Source: Ignavibacteria bacterium
GTDB lineage: Bacteria > Bacteroidota > Ignavibacteria > Kapaibacteriales > UBA4661
Assembly (NCBI GenBank): GCA_014654705.1
Contig: JACVZY010000110.1
Span: 62,001 to 126,000, forward strand
Direction of reading: 5' to 3'
Length of the DNA: 64,000 bases
Part shown: one piece after another, positions 52,337-60,490 of the stretch
Position numbering within the stretch: position 1 is the stretch's first letter
How the letters are laid out: each line of letters opens with the position of its first letter
Position numbers and translations under genes: made by a program
The notes under the pieces: generated by a model
Database searches by the model: none
Told to the model about the DNA's origin: nothing
Seen by the model: the letters and a program-made list of their open reading frames with translations, nothing else

Positions 52337-53581
52337 ATGCAGACAGAAAACACGCTCTTTGTACGGAATTCTCTTCAATATCGTTTACTCATTGCATCAC
52401 AGCACTTTATGCCAAATTCAGAGACGACATCAGTGACAAAAAACCAAGAACGCCGAGTATATGCCATTTCGCTTTTTCCGGCTCTTTCCATCCCAACGCG
52501 GATGCGCTCGGAATCGCACTATTCCGGCAAAGGGGTTTGTATTGCTATGATAGACTCAGGTTTTGTTACACACCCTGACCTGACAAAACCAGAAAATCGG
52601 ATTGTGCGTTATTACGATGCCGTAAAAAAAGAAGAGCATGACCTTCCGCCGGAAAAGCCTGAATTTTACTCGTGGCACGGCACCATGACCGCGTGCACAG
52701 CCGCAGGCAACGGGTTTCTTTCCCGCAAACTCTATTCCTCGCTGGCGTATAATGCGAATCTCGTGCTTGTCAGAACAATGGACGAGAAAGGCTCTATTCC
52801 TACCGCCCGCATAGCACAAGCGCTTGATTGGTGCCTAGAGAACGCAAAAAAGTACGGTATCAATATCATCAATTTGTCTGTCTATGCCGATGAAATAGAC
52901 ACATCGCTTGAGCATCCAGTCACCTCTCGCGTGGAAGAAGCAGTGCGGCGTGGAATTGTCGTCGTGGCAGCATCGGGCAATAACCCACGAGTCCCTTTAT
53001 ACCCACCAGCCTGCGCACCATCGGCAATAACGGTTGGCGGATTGGATGATAAAAATAATTTGCTCGAAGATGATGGCTTGTACAATTCCAGCTTTGGACG
53101 TACGCCGGAGGGCGTTATCAAACCGGAGGTTATCGCACCGGCAATATGGCTTCCGGCACCGATTCTGCCCGGCACGCCGACGCACGAAGAATCAGCAGCA
53201 CTTTCGGCTCTGGACAATATGCTCGACGATATGCTGATGAAAACCCTCCCGCTTCTCATCACCAAGACCAATCTCCCGCTTGAACTCTTGCGTTCAACGA
53301 ATGTGGAGGAAATTCGTGGAAAGATTGTGGAACGCTTAACCAATGAAAAAATCATCTCGCCAAACTACAAACACGTGGACGGAACTTCGTTTGCAGCACC
53401 GATTGTCTGCTCGGTCATAGCGCAAATGCTTGAGGCAAACGACCGCCTGACACCCGCAAAAATCAAAGAAATTCTCACGCAAACAGCAAAAAGGCTACCG
53501 AATTACCCCTCCGAACCGCAAGGATTCGGCATGGTGCAAGCCACTGCTGCCGTCGAAATGGCGTCAACGGCAACGCTATAA
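52337..53581 (+). CDS. S8-family subtilisin-like serine protease, probably cytoplasmic
   Basis: A 414-aa subtilase with the full triad: Asp in CIAMIDSGFVTHPD (about 74), His in YSWHGTMTA (about 114) and Ser in DGTSFAAPIV (about 350), plus the oxyanion Asn in AASGNNPR. There is no signal peptide or propeptide that I recognise; the first 55 residues are polar. An internal ATG (52409) is an alternative start. An insertion of about 75 residues, mostly helical (SALDNMLDDMLMKTLP), lies between the APAIW block and the Ser motif. It is divergent from the signalling cluster and convergent with the helicase (12-nt gap). Confidence 0.88.
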   Translation: MQTENTLFVRNSLQYRLLIASQHFMPNSETTSVTKNQERRVYAISLFPALSIPTRMRSESHYSGKGVCIAMIDSGFVTHPDLTKPENRIVRYYDAVKKEEHDLPPEKPEFYSWHGTMTACTAAGNGFLSRKLYSSLAYNANLVLVRTMDEKGSIPTARIAQALDWCLENAKKYGINIINLSVYADEIDTSLEHPVTSRVEEAVRRGIVVVAASGNNPRVPLYPPACAPSAITVGGLDDKNNLLEDDGLYNSSFGRTPEGVIKPEVIAPAIWLPAPILPGTPTHEESAALSALDNMLDDMLMKTLPLLITKTNLPLELLRSTNVEEIRGKIVERLTNEKIISPNYKHVDGTSFAAPIVCSVIAQMLEANDRLTPAKIKEILTQTAKRLPNYPSEPQGFGMVQATAAVEMASTATL

Positions 53582-53593
53582 AACCCTCCACCC

Positions 53594-55414
53594 TTATCCT
53601 ACTTGCCGTTCTTTGATACAGCGCCGGAGCCACTCTCGTTTATGCAAAAGTTCTTGTGTCGTCATTTGTTCAGGCGGCTTACCAAAACGCTGTACCGAAG
53701 CCGTGTGAACGAGCATAAAAGCGCTTGAATGACCATTCAGCGATTCTCTGGGTAATACTTTGGTGAGTTTCATCGTTAATTCAGAACATTCCTGGCGGAG
53801 CTCCCGTTCTCTTGCAGCCTGCTCCACGGCTTGCTCTACGGCTTCGCGGTCGTTGTTGACGATAAACATCGTTTCGGGGCGTGTGCGCGGTCTTCCACGC
53901 CCACGCTTGATGTCGAGCGGAATGTGCTGCAACGCGCCATTGTGCAGTTCCAATCCATGCGATTCGGTTTCGTGCTGCTCCACCGACACAAGTTCCCACT
54001 CCTCTTGTCCCAGTGGCACCTTTACGCGGGACTTTCCTCCGCCGTGCGTCCCCTCTGCAAGCGAAACGCCTATCTGTTCCTCGCTCGTGAGCCATTCGAG
54101 TATCTGTACCACTTCCGAATCGTTTGATGTATAAACATCGCAAACGTTTCCTTCGCTGCCAAACGGTGCATAATACCTCATGCCACGAAAAAGCTGCTGC
54201 ATCGTTTTGGAAAGTGCCCGCACCAAATCTGCTTTCACGATAACGCTTATCGGCTTAATGTCTGTGCCCTCGCCAATCATATCCACCTGCACCATCACAT
54301 CTATTGTGCCTGCCCGATACTCCCTCAACAATGCCGCCCGCTCGGTTTCGCCCACGTCCTGCCCAATACGAGCCGAGCGGTAGGTAGGAAATTGCTTTTG
54401 CACAAAGTCCAGAATTGCTGCTGCATGAAGATTACTCATAGCAATAATGAGCATTTGATGCTGCTTTTCGCCTGTTTTGTGTGCCGCAAATTCTGCTCTT
54501 TTTTCTGCAAAGCGCTCGAATGCCGGACTGAGCAAGGAATCTAGATAGACATCGTGAAAACGAAGTTTTTTGCGCGTGAGAAAAGCATCTATCTCTGCGC
54601 CGTTTTGCTGCGCTTCGGCAAGCTTGGAAAGCGTGATTTCGACAATAGCACCAGTTTCTGTGTTTTTTAGTTTCACCGCATAATCAATCACGTGCGCTTG
54701 CACACGCTTCAGTATGCCACCCTCAGCGTGTGCATCTCGCAGAAGCACCTCGTGGAGCGGCTTGTAGAACTGCGTGAGTTTTCCCCCTTCGTCTTCGCGG
54801 ACTTCTAAGGGCACACCAAAAATGGATTTATTGTCGGAGCGCATTGGTGTTCCCGAAAGCGCTACACTGCACGAAAAAGGAAACTGCTTGATTTTCGTTG
54901 CCCATGTGCCGTCCAGCGAGAGATGATGCACCTCGTCGAAAACAAACATACACCGTGCGCGGCTGCAAAACTGCCGTAGCGCATCACTACCGCCACGACC
55001 GCTTGCATACTGGTACGTCGTGACAATAACATCAGTGGAAAGGTGTTGCAAAAACTTCTTTTCCGAATCTGCCACGCAGAACGTAAGCGGTGGAGCGCCA
55101 AGACTGCGCATGAGCAAAGCAAGTTCCTGCGGGTCGGCGTATTGGTCACGCAGATTTCCGCGCGGAACGAAGATAACGAGCTTTTGCGCAATAGAAAGCG
55201 AGCGAGCAACCAGAAACGAGGAGAGCGCTGTTATTGTTTTCCCATACCCCGGCACAAACACGCCCAAACAATTCCGCTCGCCGGCAGAAAACGCCTTCGC
55301 TAAACGTGCCAGAAACTCAGCCTGACCTCGGCGGAAGCGAAAGCTACCGTTCAAAGCAATGCCCGGAAGCAATGCGCTTTGAGGTACAGATGTTAGGAAT
55401 CCAAATTGCTGCAT
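53594..55414 (-). CDS. Superfamily 2 DEAD/DEAH-type helicase with AT-hook-like motif
   Basis: A 606-aa SF2 ATPase. Motif I is PGYGKTITA (about 53), motif II FDEVHHLSLDG (about 157), motif III ALSGTPMRS. The second RecA domain has GQDVGETERAALLREYRAG and the arginine-finger region QQLFRGMRYY. A basic segment KRGRGRPRTRPE (about 497-508) matches an AT-hook and should bind the minor groove of AT-rich DNA. A coiled C-terminal part (about 515-606) ends with KREWLRRCIKE. I cannot assign a pathway; DNA repair, a plasmid or phage replication role, and defence are all possible. Its neighbours do not form an obvious defence system. Confidence 0.82.
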   Translation of the reverse strand: MQQFGFLTSVPQSALLPGIALNGSFRFRRGQAEFLARLAKAFSAGERNCLGVFVPGYGKTITALSSFLVARSLSIAQKLVIFVPRGNLRDQYADPQELALLMRSLGAPPLTFCVADSEKKFLQHLSTDVIVTTYQYASGRGGSDALRQFCSRARCMFVFDEVHHLSLDGTWATKIKQFPFSCSVALSGTPMRSDNKSIFGVPLEVREDEGGKLTQFYKPLHEVLLRDAHAEGGILKRVQAHVIDYAVKLKNTETGAIVEITLSKLAEAQQNGAEIDAFLTRKKLRFHDVYLDSLLSPAFERFAEKRAEFAAHKTGEKQHQMLIIAMSNLHAAAILDFVQKQFPTYRSARIGQDVGETERAALLREYRAGTIDVMVQVDMIGEGTDIKPISVIVKADLVRALSKTMQQLFRGMRYYAPFGSEGNVCDVYTSNDSEVVQILEWLTSEEQIGVSLAEGTHGGGKSRVKVPLGQEEWELVSVEQHETESHGLELHNGALQHIPLDIKRGRGRPRTRPETMFIVNNDREAVEQAVEQAARERELRQECSELTMKLTKVLPRESLNGHSSAFMLVHTASVQRFGKPPEQMTTQELLHKREWLRRCIKERQVG

Positions 55415-55649
55415 ACACTATTTTGAATTAAGAATGCCGTGAGCATCAACTCACCCAAGTCGGCTAATATAGAACGAAAATGGGAAGGAAAAAACTTGCA
55501 GAAAAGAAAGTTTGTGCTATTACAGTTTGTCCTCGTGCGGGGTTTCGGTATATTCGAGTGGAAGCGTTCCGAACTATTCACACATCACTATTGCCGTTAG
55601 CATCAATTCCCATACGATGGTGTAACTGGACTTTCAAGGATAACCTCTC

Positions 55650-56219
55650 GTGGCTACAAAGAGCACAACAAAGCAACATCAAGCATCTTCAGGCATTGCC
55701 GAAGCGCAAGAATTCACAGCTCGCTTGCAACGTGCTGAAACCAAAAGTGAAGTATTCGCCACAGGTGGCTTGTATTATCTCACTGTTCCGAAAGAGATTG
55801 CAGAAATATTTACTTCTGGTCGTCCCGTGCGGATTGTTTGTTTGCTTAATGGCGCGTTCGAGCGACACGGTGCAATACGCTCCAAAGGCGAAGGTTCATT
55901 TTTTATTGGTTTTGGAAAAGAAGTCGTCAAAGAGGCGGGATTATCACTTAATGAGGAAGTCCATGTGCGGGTTTGGCGCGACAGCGACGATTATGGTTTG
56001 GCACTTCCCGACGAACTCCACGAAGTATTTGAACTCGACCCCGAAGCAAAAGCAGTATGGGAAACATTCACACCTGGCAGGCAGCGCAGTTTGCTCATTT
56101 ATATGCGGGATGCAAAATCCGAACAAACCCGTATCAAACGGGCATTCGAGATTGCGGAAAAGCTCAAAACAAATACCTTTTACATTGCTCAAACGAAAAA
56201 GACAAATAAACAAGATTAA
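55650..56219 (+). CDS. DUF1905/YdeI-like protein
   Basis: A 189-aa protein with a GTG start at 55650, preceded by AAGGA. The N-terminal half (about 20-115) is a DUF1905 beta-barrel (YYLTVPKEIAEIF, FFIGFGKEVVKEAGL, VHVRVWRDSD). The C-terminal part (about 125-180) is a YdeI/OmpD-associated helical domain (LDPEAKAVWETFTPGRQRSLLIYMRDAK, EQTRIKRAFEIAEKL). The family is linked to bacteriocin protection in annotation, but its biochemistry is unknown. Its stop overlaps that of the convergent VOC gene by 3 nt. A 315-codon overlapping frame here is a shadow. Confidence 0.82.
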   Translation: MATKSTTKQHQASSGIAEAQEFTARLQRAETKSEVFATGGLYYLTVPKEIAEIFTSGRPVRIVCLLNGAFERHGAIRSKGEGSFFIGFGKEVVKEAGLSLNEEVHVRVWRDSDDYGLALPDELHEVFELDPEAKAVWETFTPGRQRSLLIYMRDAKSEQTRIKRAFEIAEKLKTNTFYIAQTKKTNKQD

Positions 56220-56605
56220 GAACGCAGCTGCACCAAATCCCACGCATTGCCGTACAAATCTTCAAAAACAACCACCGTTCCATACTCTTCCTCACGCGGC
56301 ACTTCCCGAAACGCCACACCACGCGCCTTGTAAGCATTGTAATCTCGCCAGCAATCGTCGGTGTGCAAAAAGAGGAACACTCGCCCGCCGGTTTGATTGC
56401 CAATGTGCGCCTTCTGCTCCTCAGTAGAGGCTTGCGCAAGAAGTAATGCGGTCTCTGAGCCTTTCGGCGCAACACGCACCCAACGCTTCCCAGCGCCGAG
56501 CGGTGTGTCTTCCAAAAGCACAAACCCAAGTTTTTCGGTATAATACGCAATTGCTTCGTCATAATCACGGACAAGAAGCGTCAAGGCAGCAATGTTCTGA
56601 GACAT
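56216..56605 (-). CDS. VOC/glyoxalase-family protein
   Basis: A 129-aa protein of the vicinal oxygen chelate superfamily. It shows the two beta-alpha-beta-beta-beta modules: ALTLLVRDYDEAIAYYTEKLGF and RVFLFLHTDDCWRDYNAYKARGV, ending YGNAWDLVQ. Metal ligands are not all recognisable, so the activity (lyase, resistance protein or dioxygenase) is open. It is probably co-transcribed with the LD-carboxypeptidase gene, 23 nt upstream on the same strand. Confidence 0.85.
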   Translation of the reverse strand: MSQNIAALTLLVRDYDEAIAYYTEKLGFVLLEDTPLGAGKRWVRVAPKGSETALLLAQASTEEQKAHIGNQTGGRVFLFLHTDDCWRDYNAYKARGVAFREVPREEEYGTVVVFEDLYGNAWDLVQLRS

Positions 56606-56628
56606 AATTTTGAGGCATTAGAGCGCTA

Positions 56629-57684
56629 TTACCACTGAACCGACGGTTCTAAAATGGTGAATTTTTTTGCATCTGCATCTACTTCTGCCAGCACGCCAAT
56701 GGGCATTGTGAATTTTTCTTTGACATGACCGAGAGGAAAGTTTGCAATGACTGGTATTTTCAGGGGTGCGAGGCGTGAGCGCAAGACCTCTTCCATTGTG
56801 GTCACATAGCTGCTGTCTTTTGCCTCGCTGAATTGCCCCAAGACCACCGCGGCACATTCTTGCAGCTTCCCGGCGAGCCACATCTGCGTCAGCATCCTAT
56901 CTACTTTATACGCCTGTTCGCCAACATCTTCCAAGAACAGGATTGCGCCGTCAGTGTTGATGTCGTATGGCGTTCCCATGAGTCCGGTTACAATGGTAAG
57001 ATTACCACCCACAATGCGTCCTTGCGCTTTCCCACCGGTATAAGAAACTATTTTGGTCGCGTTGGAATAGATAATTGGCTCAAAGCTAGGCTTTCCCGTA
57101 CTTTCCGGATAGACCAGCGGCAAAAACCACTGCCGCGTGAAATCATCCAACTCCGCCGCAGCCATAGGACCGTGAAAGGCAACCAAATTGCAGCGCTGAT
57201 AGACGGCATTGGCAAGGGCGGTAATATCGCTAAAGCCGCATATTAGCTTAGGATTTTGCTGAATTGCTTCAAAGTCCAGCATCGGCAGAATGCGCATCAC
57301 CCCATAGCCGCCGCGCATACAGATGATACCACCAACATCTTTATTTTTTACAAACTCCATAAACTCCGCTGCTCGTACTTCATCAGGTGCAGCCAAATAG
57401 CTTCCGCTTGACAGCACCGATTTTGCTATCACCGGCACAAGCCCCAATTCTTCCAGTGATTTTGTAAAACTCTTCACTTTTTTATCAAAATCTTCTTTCG
57501 CAACGCCACTGGCGGGCGCGGGAATACCAATTTTCATACCGGGCTTCAGAGCGGGCGGAAGCGCGGGCGGAAAAAGACGTTTGTTTGTTGTGGGCGTAGC
57601 AGATGAAGCGCTTTGTGGGGAAGAAAGAATGGAAGCCCCTGCTACGGCTGCGCCCAGAGAACCGAGAAAAGAACGACGTTTCAT
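56629..57684 (-). CDS. LD-carboxypeptidase (peptidase family S66), Tat-exported
   Basis: A murein tetrapeptide L,D-carboxypeptidase (351 aa from ATG 57684). The start begins a twin-arginine signal MKRRSFLGSLGAAVAGASIL; the open frame to 57852 is rejected because it would bury this signal. The catalytic Ser is in ICGFSDITAL, preceded by CMRGGYGVMRILPMLDF. Later blocks GGNLTIVTGLMGTPYD, LFLEDVGEQAYKVDRM and NFPLGHVKEKFTMPIG carry the Glu and His of the triad. By family, it cleaves terminal D-Ala from wall tetrapeptides; Escherichia LdcA is cytoplasmic, but a Tat signal places this one in the periplasm. It fits with the NamZ and NagB functions at 36-45 kb. Confidence 0.92.
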   Translation of the reverse strand: MKRRSFLGSLGAAVAGASILSSPQSASSATPTTNKRLFPPALPPALKPGMKIGIPAPASGVAKEDFDKKVKSFTKSLEELGLVPVIAKSVLSSGSYLAAPDEVRAAEFMEFVKNKDVGGIICMRGGYGVMRILPMLDFEAIQQNPKLICGFSDITALANAVYQRCNLVAFHGPMAAAELDDFTRQWFLPLVYPESTGKPSFEPIIYSNATKIVSYTGGKAQGRIVGGNLTIVTGLMGTPYDINTDGAILFLEDVGEQAYKVDRMLTQMWLAGKLQECAAVVLGQFSEAKDSSYVTTMEEVLRSRLAPLKIPVIANFPLGHVKEKFTMPIGVLAEVDADAKKFTILEPSVQW

Positions 57685-57807
57685 AGTACGTGAGTATTGA
57701 TGCGGCATATACGATAAAATTTTTCTTCTAACATCACCATTTTTCAGAGAATGAGCAAGATTTTCTTTCGCGGGAACCTTTTCAAAAGAATTTTTTTTGC
57801 ATGAAGT

Positions 57808-57838
57808 TTTGGAAACAACGAAAAAACCTGTAAATTTG
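57808..57838 (+). promoter_or_regulatory. Bacteroidetes-type promoter of tRNA-Ser
   Basis: TTTG (57808-57811), a 19-nt spacer, then TAAATTTG (57831-57838), a perfect TTTG-N19-TAnnTTTG. The tRNA starts 18 nt after the -7 element. Confidence 0.75.
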
Positions 57839-57855
57839 TAGTCTGCATGCAAAAC

Positions 57856-57942
57856 GGAGAGGTGCCAGAGTGGTCGAATGGGCTCGCCTGGAAAGCGAGT
57901 GTACCGGTAACGGTACCAAGAGTTCGAATCTCTTCTTCTCCG
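57856..57942 (+). tRNA. tRNA-Ser (anticodon GGA)
   Basis: An 87-nt class II tRNA. The acceptor GGAGAGG pairs with CTTCTCC (one G-T), with discriminator G. The anticodon arm is CTCGC-CTGGAAA-GCGAG, giving anticodon GGA. A long variable arm (TACCGGTAACGGTA) and the T arm AGAGTTCGAATCTCT identify serine. The CCA end is not encoded. Confidence 0.97.
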
Positions 57943-57945
57943 CAG

Positions 57946-57981
57946 AAACGGCTTAAAACATTGTTTTAAGCCGTTTTTTTT
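57946..57981 (+). terminator. Rho-independent terminator of tRNA-Ser
   Basis: A perfect 14-bp stem AAACGGCTTAAAAC/GTTTTAAGCCGTTT with a 3-nt loop, running into a T-run. Confidence 0.9.
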
Positions 57982-58010
57982 GCCCCTTGGTCACCATATA
58001 CGAACAGAAA

Positions 58011-60347
58011 TTATAAAAGAACTCTCACGCCCGCCAACCACATTCGTCCATCCGCAGGAACAATCCCCGGTCCAGGATAACCCGTGCTGCGGCGAGTGAA
58101 ATACCGATAGTCAAAGAGATTATTGACACTTCCCTCCAGAGACAGCCACGATAAAACCCGCCACCGCACGCTAACATCAGCAACAGTATATTCCGGCACT
58201 ATTCCTTGCTGCCCATCTGCTTGCGTTAGTGTATTTGCCGCATTCGAGAAACTTTTCCCAACATAGCTGCCTTGGAGCGTTAGCGAAAAGACATCAGAAA
58301 TTGCGTAGGTAAAACCTGAACGGACCATCCAGTCCGGTGCAAATTCGACACGATTGCCGAGCATATTTGCGAGCGGTGTTGTGGAGCCGCTTTGAGTACG
58401 TTCTGCACGAATGTCGTTGACATAACGGGCGTCGGTATAGCTTGCAGAAATAAAGAGTGAGGGGGAACCGATGTTTTGCGCAAGTTCACTCGCTCCAGCA
58501 AGCCTGAAGAAATCAATATCCAAAAGAAACTCCATTCCCACGTGCTGCGAAGCCGCAATATTGGTTCTAAGCGCCGTGGCTCCGAAGGTGAGCAATAATT
58601 TTTCTTCTTCTGTAAGAATTGACATAGGCAAAACCCCGACGCGATTGTTGTAGCGCACAAAAAAAGCCGACACATCCCACCGTAAGCCGCTTCCCACAAC
58701 ACCTCTCACGCCAATATCGGACGAAAAACCCGTTGAGGACTGAATGTTCGGGTCAACGGCGGTAAGATCAGTTTGAAATTGATCAGAAAAAAGTGCCGGT
58801 CGATACGCCTGTGCAAAATTTCCATACAACTCCAAAGAAGGCAGCAGAGTGGGAGCAAGGAAAACACTCAATCCAATCCCGGCAAGCGGAATAATTTCGC
58901 TGTAGGATGCCTGTACTGCGGTCGCCACGCCAAGCGTATCGAATGCTTTCGGCGATGTCGTGGCATATTCACGGGTGTAGGAGCCGGATCCCAAAGTTGC
59001 AATGCGCTCCAGACGCAGTCCCGGCGAAATGGCAATATACTGGCTCAATTGGATTTTTGCTTCAGCAAAGGCAGCAAGATTAACTGTGACAAAATTCAAA
59101 TCTCTTGAGAGTGGGGCTGCAAACGTAAAATCTGCTTCGCTACCCCCAACGCCTCTCCCTTGCTTTCGCTCGGTGGAGCCACGCGAAGCACGAACCCCAG
59201 CAGCAAGCGTTATAGGCAATCCCATGAGCACACCGTCATTGATTGAGCGAGCTTCAAAACCGATATTGGCATAAAAATCTTGATTGACGCGGCGGCGATT
59301 TGTGCCGTCGTCCACCACGCTTGTACTGCTTATCAAGCCCACACTATTGCGCTCTCCCAGCAAGCCAAACGCTTTCAGACTGAGACGAGAAGTTTCAGAA
59401 AAACGATGGTCGAACGTCAATGTCGGCAAAAGCCACGATGCCGCAAACCAATCCCGCGTGCGAAATGCCTCCTGCGGATTGGCAGCAAACTGCGCTTCGG
59501 TAAGCCCAGACGGCTGCTGCAAGCGATATTCCATGCGGGTTAGGCTTACCCCTAGGCGCGTGTCAGACGAAAAGGCGTATCCAAGTTTTGCCAGTACAGT
59601 GGATTGCTGAAAACCATTGTTTTGTCGCCACCCATCGCCCCGCCGGAAATTGAGGGCTGCGTAATAATCCAATCCAGCTTCATTGCTAGTCTTGAATGTT
59701 CCGCCGGCAGCAGTATAGGTTGAATACAAATTTCCGGAACCAAGTATTTGCGAGCTTTCCAGCGCAATAATCTTGTTTTTAGGTGCCGACTTTGTACAAT
59801 AATTCAGCAAGCCGCCAAATTGGGGACCATACTGCAAACTGCTCGAACCCCTGACCATATCTATATGTTCAAGCATTTCAAAAGCGGGTGTATAGTACGC
59901 TTCGGGATACCCAAGCGGGTCAGAAGAAATATCATACCCGTCTTGCCTCACATTAAATTCCCACGAACGATTTGGGCTAAGACCACGTACACCTACGTTT
60001 GCCTGAACCCCTGAACCATCGTGCTCCCAGATAAACACTCCGGGAGTTTGTGAGAAAACTTGACGGGTGTTATTGAGCGAAACGTTTGCCGAAAGCGCAC
60101 GAACATTGATTCGCTCAGCTTTTTTACCATTGTAAAGTGTTGTTCCTTCCACGGCAGGAATAATAGTCACTGCTGCAGGACGACCGGAGGAAACATCTAC
60201 AGCCTGGAGTCGATATTTTCTTTTCACACTGTCCGATGACGGATTACCTTGAGCCACAAGAATTTCATGCAGCATCAAAAAAATGAACAGTGCAACGGAA
60301 AAATACTTCCAACGTTGGGTGCACTGCGTACAAAAGACGGTGTACAT
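58011..60347 (-). CDS. TonB-dependent receptor, FecA-like
   Basis: An outer-membrane receptor of 778 aa from ATG 60347 (signal ends LMLHEILVAQG). The plug (about 45-185) reads VSLNNTRQVFSQTPGVFIWEHDGSG, ANVGVRGLSPNRSWEFNVRQDG and HIDMVRGSSSLQYG, as in FecA-type receptors for ferric citrate. The barrel ends NNLFDYRYFTRRSTGYPGPGIVP...RMWLAGVRVLL, typical of the group. It lacks the N-terminal carboxypeptidase-like domain of SusC, so it is a metal or siderophore receptor rather than a glycan one. No fecR or fecI is adjacent. Iron as substrate is inferred from family. Confidence 0.88.
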   Translation of the reverse strand: MYTVFCTQCTQRWKYFSVALFIFLMLHEILVAQGNPSSDSVKRKYRLQAVDVSSGRPAAVTIIPAVEGTTLYNGKKAERINVRALSANVSLNNTRQVFSQTPGVFIWEHDGSGVQANVGVRGLSPNRSWEFNVRQDGYDISSDPLGYPEAYYTPAFEMLEHIDMVRGSSSLQYGPQFGGLLNYCTKSAPKNKIIALESSQILGSGNLYSTYTAAGGTFKTSNEAGLDYYAALNFRRGDGWRQNNGFQQSTVLAKLGYAFSSDTRLGVSLTRMEYRLQQPSGLTEAQFAANPQEAFRTRDWFAASWLLPTLTFDHRFSETSRLSLKAFGLLGERNSVGLISSTSVVDDGTNRRRVNQDFYANIGFEARSINDGVLMGLPITLAAGVRASRGSTERKQGRGVGGSEADFTFAAPLSRDLNFVTVNLAAFAEAKIQLSQYIAISPGLRLERIATLGSGSYTREYATTSPKAFDTLGVATAVQASYSEIIPLAGIGLSVFLAPTLLPSLELYGNFAQAYRPALFSDQFQTDLTAVDPNIQSSTGFSSDIGVRGVVGSGLRWDVSAFFVRYNNRVGVLPMSILTEEEKLLLTFGATALRTNIAASQHVGMEFLLDIDFFRLAGASELAQNIGSPSLFISASYTDARYVNDIRAERTQSGSTTPLANMLGNRVEFAPDWMVRSGFTYAISDVFSLTLQGSYVGKSFSNAANTLTQADGQQGIVPEYTVADVSVRWRVLSWLSLEGSVNNLFDYRYFTRRSTGYPGPGIVPADGRMWLAGVRVLL

Positions 60348-60490
60348 TATTAAGAAGAAAATGAATGAAGAATTTAGGAACGTGAATTGTGCCGAAAGTT
60401 GATAAATAACAGGCATACACATCCGAAGCGTACCTTGAAGGTCGCTTGAAGAGTGTTGCCGAGAAGCTAGCTTCTACAAAGCCGACTGGA

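Noticed and set aside
53594-55414. Phage-defence island with helicase and protease
   Set aside because: Neighbours (VOC, YdeI-like, LD-carboxypeptidase, tRNA) are housekeeping-like; no nuclease, methyltransferase or integrase is seen next to the tRNA.
55480-56427. Long plus-strand frame of 315 codons
   Set aside because: It overlaps the DUF1905/YdeI-like and VOC genes in another frame, has no recognisable domain and has atypical composition.
57856-57981. tRNA-associated integration site
   Set aside because: No direct repeat of the tRNA 3' end, no integrase and an immediate normal terminator.
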